Of a stretch of 5,741 nucleotides of DNA, positions 1-5,120 are shown piece after piece. The DNA is taken from the NCBI GenBank assembly GCA_002494125.1, contig DLBD01000044.1, positions 1-5,741 on the forward strand, in the 5' to 3' direction. Position 1 is the first letter of the stretch, and each line of letters begins with the position of its first letter. The position numbers and the translations under genes were made by a program. This DNA is from Ruminococcaceae bacterium UBA7030 (lineage in GTDB: Bacteria > Bacillota > Clostridia > Oscillospirales > Acutalibacteraceae). A model generated the notes under the pieces. That model saw nothing but the letters and a program-made list of their open reading frames with translations, had not been told where the DNA came from and searched no databases.

Positions 1-282
1 GTTTCCGTCGATATCATAGAGCTTATTGCCCTTAGCCTTTGTCATAACAATCGGGAAAGGATAGTTAAAAGCAAGGTTGTGCTGAACACCGCCGGGGATG
101 ACGTTTCTTGCTTCGGTAATCATTTCCTTTGACTTTGCGCACTTCTTGTTAAAGTACTCTTCCTCGTACTTCTTGAGAGCTGCACGGTTAATTGAATAAA
201 TAGGCTTTTTGATGAGCGCGTCAAGCTGTGCTGTAATAAGCGCTGCATCAGGATACTCTGAAATAGCAAATCTTGTATCCAT
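1..282 (-). CDS. Class III PLP-dependent aminotransferase (GSA-aminomutase-like), N-terminal part only
   Basis: The first 94 codons of a leftward gene; the rest lies beyond the window edge. The start ATG (282-280) is preceded by AAGGGGG (299-293) at 10 nt spacing. The segment around residues 58-66 (ARNVIPGGV) and the later KGNKLYDIDGN (residues 84-94) match the start of the class III aminotransferase fold as seen in glutamate-1-semialdehyde aminomutases and related omega-aminotransferases, where a PGGV motif is followed by a G-x-x-x-x-D-x-D-G-N motif. Such enzymes use PLP to move an amino group to or from an aldehyde or ketone in the cytosol. The catalytic lysine lies outside the window and cannot be checked. 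About 57 residues precede the ARxVIPGGV motif, more than the roughly 10-20 usual in GSA aminomutases, so there is an N-terminal extension and a role in heme synthesis is unlikely. The gene is transcribed away from the regulator and kinase genes and has a good promoter with apparent operators. Family assignment is fairly sure; substrate is unknown. Confidence 0.8.
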   Translation of the reverse strand, partial: MDTRFAISEYPDAALITAQLDALIKKPIYSINRAALKKYEEEYFNKKCAKSKEMITEARNVIPGGVQHNLAFNYPFPIVMTKAKGNKLYDIDGN

Positions 283-318
283 AGGAATTATACCCCCTTA
301 AAAATATTTATGTATTCC

Positions 319-360
319 GTGAGCGAGCGCTCACCTTTTCGGGCGTGAGTGACTGCTCAC
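319..360. promoter_or_regulatory. Tandem inverted-repeat operators, probable TetR-type binding sites
   Basis: Two 16-bp elements lie at 319-334 (GTGAGCGAGCGCTCAC) and 345-360 (GTGAGTGACTGCTCAC). They agree at 13 of 16 positions and their centres are 26 bp apart. The first has perfect 7-bp arms around a 2-bp centre; the second keeps the outer GTGAG/CTCAC arms. GAGCG-type dyads of this size are typical of TetR-family operators, and a TetR gene starts about 200 bp away. They sit just downstream of the start point of the leftward promoter, so a bound dimer or pair of dimers would block initiation or early elongation. In RNA they could also form hairpins in the aminotransferase leader. That the neighbouring TetR protein binds here is inference. 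Confidence 0.7.
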
Positions 361-375
361 TAAATTTACACTTTT

Positions 376-403
376 AGTATATCACTTTTTACTGATTTGT
401 CAA
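376..403 (-). promoter_or_regulatory. Strong sigma70/sigma-A promoter for the leftward aminotransferase gene
   Basis: On the minus strand, TTGACA (403-398, perfect -35 consensus) is followed after 16 bp by TATACT (381-376, five of six matches to TATAAT). Transcription would start near 368-370, giving an untranslated leader of about 87 nt that contains both inverted repeats at 319-360. The 16 bp spacer is one less than the optimum. A promoter this close to consensus would be strongly active unless repressed, which fits operators lying directly downstream of the start point. Confidence 0.75.
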
Positions 404-434
404 ATGCTTTTATAATAATTTTTGGTTATATTGG

Positions 435-463
435 TTGCAAATATTTGCAAATAGTGGTACTAT
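435..463 (+). promoter_or_regulatory. Candidate rightward promoter overlapping a perfect 16-bp palindrome
   Basis: The sequence TTGCAAATATTTGCAA (435-450) is a perfect 16-bp palindrome unlike the GTGAG-type repeats at 319-360. Its left edge TTGCAA can serve as a -35 box (435-440), with TACTAT at 458-463 as a weak -10 after 17 bp (four of six matches). Transcription would start near 470, ahead of the strong ribosome binding site at 498-505. The promoter call is weak because other AT-rich hexamers nearby would serve about equally well. The palindrome itself is certain as sequence; it could be a second operator that controls the regulator-kinase transcript, either by the same TetR protein or by another factor. 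Confidence 0.4.
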
Positions 464-513
464 TAATTGTATTAATTTGGTCTTGATTATGTAAATCAGA
501 AGGAGATTTGTAT

Positions 514-570
514 ATGGTGCACAAAGCGTTTGGGCAAAATTTGTGCAACGATACAAAATTCAGAAAATGA
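514..570 (+). CDS. Putative 18-residue leader peptide, overlapping the start of the TetR gene
   Basis: The ATG at 514 has the best ribosome binding site of the region, AGAAGGAG (498-505) with 8 nt to the start. It opens an 18-codon frame (MVHKAFGQNLCNDTKFRK) ending in TGA at 568-570. That stop overlaps the regulator's ATG at 567 as ATGA, the classic arrangement for translational coupling by reinitiation. The regulator's own start has no convincing ribosome binding site, so a ribosome finishing the leader could be its main source of initiation. The peptide has no recognised family and no obvious run of one amino acid as in biosynthetic attenuators. The alternative is that the regulator really starts here and a 1-nt sequencing error or mutation between 514 and 567 breaks the frame, but the regulator's N-terminus already has normal family length from 567. 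Confidence 0.5.
   Translation: MVHKAFGQNLCNDTKFRK
518..547 (+). repeat. Inverted repeat (8-bp perfect arms) inside the leader ORF
   Basis: TGCACAAA (518-525) and TTTGTGCA (540-547) are exact reverse complements separated by 14 nt. The loop itself contains TTT (529-531) and AAA (536-538), which can pair and extend the structure. In mRNA this hairpin lies wholly inside the 18-codon leader frame and ends 19 nt before the regulator's ATG at 567. Ribosomes translating the leader would melt it. It could also be a DNA binding site. Function is inference. Confidence 0.45.
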
Positions 571-1250
571 CGCAAAAAAAATTTTACAAGGATGCCTTTG
601 AGAGAATTGACGACTCAAGAAAAAACAAGCTTCTTGAAATCGCCATCGACGAGTTCGCGTCAAAAGGCTATAAAAATGCAAACATAAATATAATAGCGAA
701 AAATGCGGGCATATCTATCGGGCTTATGTATAAGTATTTTGCGACCAAGGACGACCTTTTCATCACCTGCTTAAAGCACGGTATGGATTTACTTGACAAA
801 TCTCTTTACGAGATTATGCAAAGCGACGACAAGCTTCTTGTGAAGACTGAAAAGCTTATAAGAACTATCTGCGCTCACTCGAAAAGCCACTCGAAATACA
901 TCAGGCTTTACAACGAAATCGGCGCTGAAAAAGGCGCAAGCGAGCGCACAAGGATGATGGTTGAGGAGATTGAAACGAAGAGAAGCTCAATTTACATCAC
1001 AACGATTGCACAGGCGCTTGCAAACGGTGACGTCAGGGACGACCTTGACCCGAGGCTTTTCGCCTACTTTCTCGACAATCTTCTTACTATGCTTCAGTTT
1101 GCTTACACCTGCGACTACTACCGTGAAAGGTTTATGATTTTCACAGGCGTTGATATTAACGAGGCTGACGACGAAAAGATTATTTCACAGCTTCTCTCAT
1201 TCATTGAATCGGCATTCACCGTTTCGCACGAGGAGCTTAAAAAGTTATAA
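567..1250 (+). CDS. TetR/AcrR-family transcriptional regulator
   Basis: A 227-residue protein of normal length for the family. The N-terminal DNA-binding domain is clear: KLLEIAIDEFASKGY (residues 21-35) followed by the helix-turn-helix at about residues 38-58 (ANINIIAKNAGISIGLMYKYF) and KDDLF (61-65), the signature end of the TetR domain. The remaining part is a helical ligand-binding and dimerisation domain with no diagnostic motif, so the inducer cannot be told. I chose the ATG at 567 because it gives the usual 20-residue lead before the first domain helix; a GTG at 543 in the same frame would add eight residues but lacks a ribosome binding site and sits in a hairpin arm. The start overlaps the stop of a leader ORF (ATGA). 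The kinase gene follows after 21 bp, so the two are almost certainly cotranscribed. It probably represses the divergent aminotransferase promoter through the repeats at 319-360 and may control its own operon. Confidence 0.9.
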   Translation: MTQKKFYKDAFERIDDSRKNKLLEIAIDEFASKGYKNANINIIAKNAGISIGLMYKYFATKDDLFITCLKHGMDLLDKSLYEIMQSDDKLLVKTEKLIRTICAHSKSHSKYIRLYNEIGAEKGASERTRMMVEEIETKRSSIYITTIAQALANGDVRDDLDPRLFAYFLDNLLTMLQFAYTCDYYRERFMIFTGVDINEADDEKIISQLLSFIESAFTVSHEELKKL

Positions 1251-1271
1251 TTTGTTTTAGGGGGAATATAA

Positions 1272-2891
1272 ATGAGTAAGTATGTTATCACATACGACAT
1301 AGGAACAACGGGTATCAAAACCTGTCTGATTGAAATTGACGACACTATGCACATACTCGGCTCTTCAACCGCCGGTTACAACCTTTACGTCGATGAGGAA
1401 ACCGGCGTTAAAGGCGGTGCGGAGCAGGACGCTGACGAATGGTGGGGCGCAATGTGCTCTACCACAAGAGAGGTGTTTGAAAAGGTACCCGATGTTTCAA
1501 AAGAACAGATTGAGGGTATCAGCTTCTGCTCGGCAATGCAGGGACTTGTTCTTGTTGACAAGGAGGGTAACTGTATTCGCAGACCTATGACATATATGGA
1601 CCAGCGAGCAAGGGAGGAAATCAAAAAAGGTATTGCTCACGGCTTCCAGATTGCAGGTGCAGAGGTAACAAAGCTTCTCAAATACCTTAAATATACAGGC
1701 GCCGTTTCCTCTTCAGTTAAGGACCCGATTTGGAAATACAAGTGGGTAGAGGCGCATGAGCCGGAAAACTTCAGGAAAATCTACAAATGGCTCGACATCA
1801 AAGAATATCTCATCTGCCGTGCAAGCGGTGAATTCGTAATGACAACCGACTCGGCATTTGCCACTCTCCTTTACGACACAAGAAAAGGTCACGAGGGCTG
1901 GTGCAAGCCGATTTGCGATATGGTAGGCGTTAACATTGAACACCTGCCGCCGATTAAGAAATCGACTGACAAGGTCGGCGAAATTACCGAAAAGGCTGCA
2001 AATGAGCTTGGTCTTGCACCGGGCACTGCAGTTTACGGCGGTGGCGGAGACGCTTCTCTTATCGGCGTTGGCGCAGGTGCCGTTGAGGTAGGCGACACGC
2101 ATATTTATTCAGGCACATCGGGCTGGGTTGGCACAGTTGTTGACAAGCAGGTTGTTGACGCAGGCGCTATGATGGCTGCGATTGTCGGCGCTGACCCGGA
2201 ATCGTTTAACTATTTCGGCGAGCTTGAAACCTCAAATAAATGCGTAGGATGGGTTAAGGATCATCTTGCGCTTGATGAAATAGGCGTATTTCTTAAGAGA
2301 TACGGCAATGCTATTGACTCGCTTGAGCAGGTCGAGCTTAATATGTACGACTATCTTGAAGAGGTTATCGAAAGGGCAAATCCGGGCTCTGACGGCGTTG
2401 TGTTTACACCGTGGCTTCACGGTAACCGATGTCCGTTTGAGGACCCGAATGCTGCCGGTATGTTCTTTAATATTAAGCTTGACACGGGTAAGACGGAGTT
2501 AATACGCTCCGTTGTCGAAGGTATATGCTTCCATATGAGATGGATGCTCGAAAGGCAGGATATGAAGAAAGAGGTTAAAATCTCCGACTCAGTTCGCTTC
2601 TGCGGCGGCGGTGCGCTTGGCGCTGCAACCTGTCAGATACTTGCCGATATTCTTCAGAGGGATATCGTTGTTGTTGAATCACCTCAAAACATCGGTGCCG
2701 TTGGCGCGGCAGCTTGTATTGCAGTCGGTATGGGTCTTATCCCGAAAATGACTGATGTTAAGAAACTCATTCCCATTGAAAAAACATATAAGCCGAACCC
2801 TGCAAACAAAGAGATTTACGACAAAAACTTCAAGGTATTCAAAAATCTTTATAAATGTAATAAAGAAAACTTTGCAATACTTAACGGTTAA
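1272..2891 (+). CDS. FGGY-family carbohydrate kinase (xylulokinase-like, substrate unknown)
   Basis: A 539-residue cytosolic kinase, somewhat longer than the usual 480-520, which transfers phosphate from ATP to a sugar or polyol. The N-terminal actin-like lobe starts with the phosphate-binding loop DIGTTGIK (9-16; Asp9 for metal) and has the substrate-side segments SAMQGLVLVD (87-96) and MTYMDQRA (106-113). The hinge carries YGGGGDASLIGVGAG (255-269), whose Asp260 is the expected catalytic base. The second lobe has the SGTSGW loop (280-285), TPWLHGNRCPFEDPNAAG (379-396), matching the G-x-R-x-P-x-x-D-P-N-A segment of xylulokinases, and the adenosine motif CGGGALGAATCQILAD (444-459). Xylulokinases usually read MHG where this protein has MQG (89-91), so the substrate may not be xylulose. 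All catalytic elements are present and the gene looks intact. The ATG has GGGGG at 1260-1264, 7 nt upstream, the same style of site as the divergent aminotransferase. It lies 21 bp after the regulator and is followed at once by a terminator-like hairpin. Confidence 0.88.
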   Translation: MSKYVITYDIGTTGIKTCLIEIDDTMHILGSSTAGYNLYVDEETGVKGGAEQDADEWWGAMCSTTREVFEKVPDVSKEQIEGISFCSAMQGLVLVDKEGNCIRRPMTYMDQRAREEIKKGIAHGFQIAGAEVTKLLKYLKYTGAVSSSVKDPIWKYKWVEAHEPENFRKIYKWLDIKEYLICRASGEFVMTTDSAFATLLYDTRKGHEGWCKPICDMVGVNIEHLPPIKKSTDKVGEITEKAANELGLAPGTAVYGGGGDASLIGVGAGAVEVGDTHIYSGTSGWVGTVVDKQVVDAGAMMAAIVGADPESFNYFGELETSNKCVGWVKDHLALDEIGVFLKRYGNAIDSLEQVELNMYDYLEEVIERANPGSDGVVFTPWLHGNRCPFEDPNAAGMFFNIKLDTGKTELIRSVVEGICFHMRWMLERQDMKKEVKISDSVRFCGGGALGAATCQILADILQRDIVVVESPQNIGAVGAAACIAVGMGLIPKMTDVKKLIPIEKTYKPNPANKEIYDKNFKVFKNLYKCNKENFAILNG

Positions 2892-2893
2892 TC

Positions 2894-2921
2894 AAAGGGA
2901 AGCTTTGCGCTTCCCTTTTTT
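2894..2921 (+). terminator. Intrinsic terminator (or partial attenuator) behind the kinase gene
   Basis: AAAGGGAAGC (2894-2903) and GCTTCCCTTT (2909-2918) form a perfect 10-bp stem with a 5-nt loop, and the T run reaches 2921 (six Ts from 2916). It begins 3 nt after the kinase stop. The HAD gene starts only 37 nt further on with no convincing promoter, so this probably trims rather than fully ends the transcript, lowering expression of the HAD enzyme and transporter relative to the kinase. Confidence 0.75.
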
Positions 2922-2957
2922 AATTAAGAATAAAATGAAGAATTGTGGTTGCAAACT

Positions 2958-3611
2958 ATGAAAGCAGTAATTTTTGATATGGACGGGCTTATGTTTGACA
3001 CCGAGCGTGTTCACATAATGGCGTGGGACTATGCCGCCGAAAAGCTCGGCTGGGACTGCCCGGGTATTGATATGGTAAAGAAAACGCTTGGGATGAGCAT
3101 TCCTGCGGCGGAAGAGGTGTGGCGTTCCATACTCGGCGACAGCTACGACCGCGACGCGCTCGACAAATACTCGAGCGAATTTCTCACCGATTATTTTGAA
3201 AACAATAAGGTGCCGGTTAAAGAGGGGCTCTATCCACTTCTCGACCGGCTCGACGAGTACGGTTACAAATATGCTGTCGCCTCGTCAACAAATATGCACG
3301 GCGTTATGCGAAATCTTAAAAGTGCCGGACTTGAAAGCCGTTTTGACGCACTTGTGACCGGAGATATGATTGAAAACTCAAAGCCTGCGCCCGATATATT
3401 TCTCAAGGCGTGCGAGCTTCTCGGGGTAAAGCCCGATGAGGCATTTGCTCTTGAAGACTCGAGAAACGGGCTTCTTTCCGCCATAAACGCAGGATGCAGG
3501 ACAATTATGATTCCGGACCTATGGGAAGGCGAGGAAGAAATTGACAGGCTTCTTTTTGCAAAGTGCGACACGCTTAATGATGTAATTAATATAATAGGAG
3601 ATATTGATTAG
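2958..3611 (+). CDS. HAD-superfamily hydrolase, subfamily IA (beta-phosphoglucomutase-like / sugar phosphatase)
   Basis: A 217-residue cytosolic enzyme with all four HAD motifs: DMDG (7-10; Asp7 nucleophile, Asp9 acid/base), VASST (107-111; Ser109), SKPAPDIF (141-148; Lys142) and LEDSRNG (165-171; Glu166/Asp167, metal). A helical cap of the IA type lies between motifs I and II (about residues 15-85). The early DTExxHxxAW stretch (14-23) resembles beta-phosphoglucomutase and related sugar-phosphate phosphatases, so either phosphate removal or phosphate transfer within a sugar is possible; the sequence does not decide. I took the ATG at 2958; an upstream TTG at 2943 would add five residues but the DxDG motif then sits unusually far in. 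No good ribosome binding site is visible before 2958, and a tiny frame (2935-2961) ends in an ATGA overlap with it. The transporter gene follows after 1 nt, so the two are cotranscribed. The likely substrate is an intermediate produced downstream of the kinase (inference). Confidence 0.87.
   Translation: MKAVIFDMDGLMFDTERVHIMAWDYAAEKLGWDCPGIDMVKKTLGMSIPAAEEVWRSILGDSYDRDALDKYSSEFLTDYFENNKVPVKEGLYPLLDRLDEYGYKYAVASSTNMHGVMRNLKSAGLESRFDALVTGDMIENSKPAPDIFLKACELLGVKPDEAFALEDSRNGLLSAINAGCRTIMIPDLWEGEEEIDRLLFAKCDTLNDVINIIGDID
3596..3600 (+). promoter_or_regulatory. Ribosome binding site of the transporter gene, inside the HAD coding end
   Basis: AGGAG at 3596-3600 lies in the last codons of the HAD gene, 12 nt before the ATG at 3613 and 3 nt before an in-frame TTG at 3604. 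The spacing is a little long for the ATG but far too short for the TTG, which decides the start. Translation of the two genes is likely coupled. Confidence 0.6.
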
Positions 3612-3612
3612 T

Positions 3613-5052
3613 ATGGATGATGTCAGGTACATAAGCAAAAAAGAAAAGCGAAGCTTTTTGACAGGTCTTGCAGGTCAGAATGCGGTTTACTCGCTAATCG
3701 GCGGCTCGTTTTTTACATACTTTATGACGGATATAGCGCTCTTCCCCGCACTTACGGTTTCGGCGCTTCTTATCATAATGAAGGTATGGGACGGTATCAA
3801 CGACCCGATTGTAGGCTCGTTTATCGACAAGCACACCTTCAAAAACGGTGAAAAGCTTCGCCCGTTTTTAAGATACACTCCCCTTCCCGTCGGAATCTTC
3901 ACAGTGCTTATCTTCCTTGTTTTTTCAACAAGAGAGGATTTATTGTGGCTTCGAGTATCATATTTTGTAATTATGTATATATGCTGGGATTTGGCATACA
4001 CCGTTCAGGACGTTTCAATATGGGGAATTACCGCAATGGTTTCGCCAAACTCAAACGAACGTGACAGCTTTGTTCAATGGGCAAGGACAATCGGCTCCAT
4101 CGTATACGGCGTTGCAAGCACGGGTATTCCGATGATACTTGAAATGGTTGTAAATGCGACGGGACAAAGCTTTGCCTTTATAACTCTTGTATTTGCGATA
4201 ATCTTCGGTCTGGGCGGTTCAATGCTCAGCAAAAGGGCGTATGCCGCACAGGAAAGAATTGCAGTTGTGCAAAACGAAAAGCAGGAAAGTCTGTGGGAAA
4301 GCTTTTCTCTTCTTTTCAAAAACAGGATGCTCCTTCTCGTCACACTTGCAAACCTTTTCGGCGCGGTCGGCTTCGGCGCAAACCTTGTTACCTATTTCTT
4401 CAAATATGAAATTCCTTCAAATTTTCTCGGCGAAAACAGTCTTATCGGCGCACTCGGTCTTACCACTATTTACTATATAATCACATCCGTTCCGGGCTTT
4501 CTCGGTATGGTATTCGCCGACAAGCTTAAGAAGTGGTGCAAGGGATATGTCAATGCACTTATTCTTATGCAGGCGTGCAATGTTGTTGTAAGAGTTATCG
4601 CATACTTTATCGGATATCAGGGCACAAAGCTCTGGCTTGCACTTGGTATTATCGGTATCGGATGCATACCTATGGGCGCTGTATCAATCGCTCAGACGGC
4701 TGTCTTCTGCGATTCAATCGACTATATGGAATGGAAAACGGGAAAGAGAACGGAGGGCATCACATTCTCAATGCAGACCTCGTTTACCAAGATTGCAAGC
4801 GGTATCACCGCAGGACTTGCGACGCTTGCACTCCACCTTCTTAACTACAAAGCGATTGACGACGCAGCAGTTTATGTCGGCACACAGACAGCAGCATTTG
4901 ATAAATGGATGTGGCCGCTTGTAATTCTTACTCCTGCAATCGCAAGCGTGCTTTATATTATCCCGCTTCTCTTCATCGGCTACACACCTGAAAAGAGGAA
5001 GATAGTTGAAACCGAGCTCGCCGAAAGAAGAGCAGAAGCGAATGTCGAATAA
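3613..5052 (+). CDS. GPH-family (MelB-type) sugar:cation symporter, MFS superfamily
   Basis: A 479-residue inner-membrane transporter. Hydrophobic stretches at about 24-38, 45-58, 89-105, 112-131, 157-180, 184-203, 237-262, 278-300, 313-335, 339-365, 383-410 and 432-457 fit the usual 12 membrane spans. The family signature WDGINDPIVGSFID (59-72) followed by a basic GEKLRPFL (79-86) is diagnostic; Asp60 and Asp64 correspond to the cation-site aspartates 55 and 59 of MelB, and Asp126 in WDLAY to MelB Asp124. The segment DYMEWKTGKRTEG (370-382) with Lys393 is also typical. Where MelB has Asp19 for sugar binding this protein seems to have an Asn/Ala (GQNA, 21-24), so the cargo is probably not a melibiose-like galactoside. 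I chose ATG 3613, 12 nt after AGGAG (3596-3600); an in-frame TTG at 3604 is only 3 nt from that site. GPH transporters carry glycosides, pentosides, hexuronides and similar compounds with a cation. It is the last gene of the cluster. Confidence 0.9.
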   Translation: MDDVRYISKKEKRSFLTGLAGQNAVYSLIGGSFFTYFMTDIALFPALTVSALLIIMKVWDGINDPIVGSFIDKHTFKNGEKLRPFLRYTPLPVGIFTVLIFLVFSTREDLLWLRVSYFVIMYICWDLAYTVQDVSIWGITAMVSPNSNERDSFVQWARTIGSIVYGVASTGIPMILEMVVNATGQSFAFITLVFAIIFGLGGSMLSKRAYAAQERIAVVQNEKQESLWESFSLLFKNRMLLLVTLANLFGAVGFGANLVTYFFKYEIPSNFLGENSLIGALGLTTIYYIITSVPGFLGMVFADKLKKWCKGYVNALILMQACNVVVRVIAYFIGYQGTKLWLALGIIGIGCIPMGAVSIAQTAVFCDSIDYMEWKTGKRTEGITFSMQTSFTKIASGITAGLATLALHLLNYKAIDDAAVYVGTQTAAFDKWMWPLVILTPAIASVLYIIPLLFIGYTPEKRKIVETELAERRAEANVE

Positions 5053-5074
5053 CCAAAATCAATAAATATAAAAG

Positions 5075-5112
5075 AAAAAATGCTCAAGGCGAAAAGCCTT
5101 GAGCATTTTTTT
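5075..5112. terminator. Bidirectional intrinsic terminator between convergent genes
   Basis: The arms 5075-5090 and 5096-5111 are perfect reverse complements (16 bp, core TGCTCAAGGC / GCCTTGAGCA) around a GAAAA loop. The stem is flanked by an A run on the left (5075-5080) and a T run on the right (5106-5112), so it reads as stem plus U tract on both strands. It ends the rightward regulator-kinase-HAD-transporter cluster and also the leftward oxidoreductase gene, whose stop is at 5121. Confidence 0.92.
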
Positions 5113-5120
5113 ATCTTATA

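Noticed and set aside
319..360. The two short repeats as a CRISPR fragment or a simple terminator
   Set aside because: Only two 16-bp units with a 10-bp gap, far below CRISPR repeat and spacer sizes; no T run follows on either strand in the position a terminator needs. The operator reading fits their place next to a promoter better.
543..566. GTG at 543 as the start of the TetR gene (eight extra residues)
   Set aside because: No ribosome binding site at useful distance, the codon lies in the 3' arm of the 518-547 inverted repeat, and the ATG at 567 already gives the usual family N-terminus.
496..681. 61-codon minus-strand frame across the leader and the TetR start
   Set aside because: It overlaps the helix-turn-helix coding region in antisense, and no ribosome binding site or recognisable protein supports it.
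1713..2102. 129-codon open frame on the minus strand inside the kinase gene
   Set aside because: It lies fully within a well-supported kinase coding region, has no ribosome binding site, and its cysteine- and arginine-rich translation resembles no family; it is an antisense shadow.
2943..2957. TTG at 2943 as the start of the HAD gene
   Set aside because: HAD-IA proteins normally reach the DxDG motif within about ten residues of the start; the ATG at 2958 gives this, the TTG does not.
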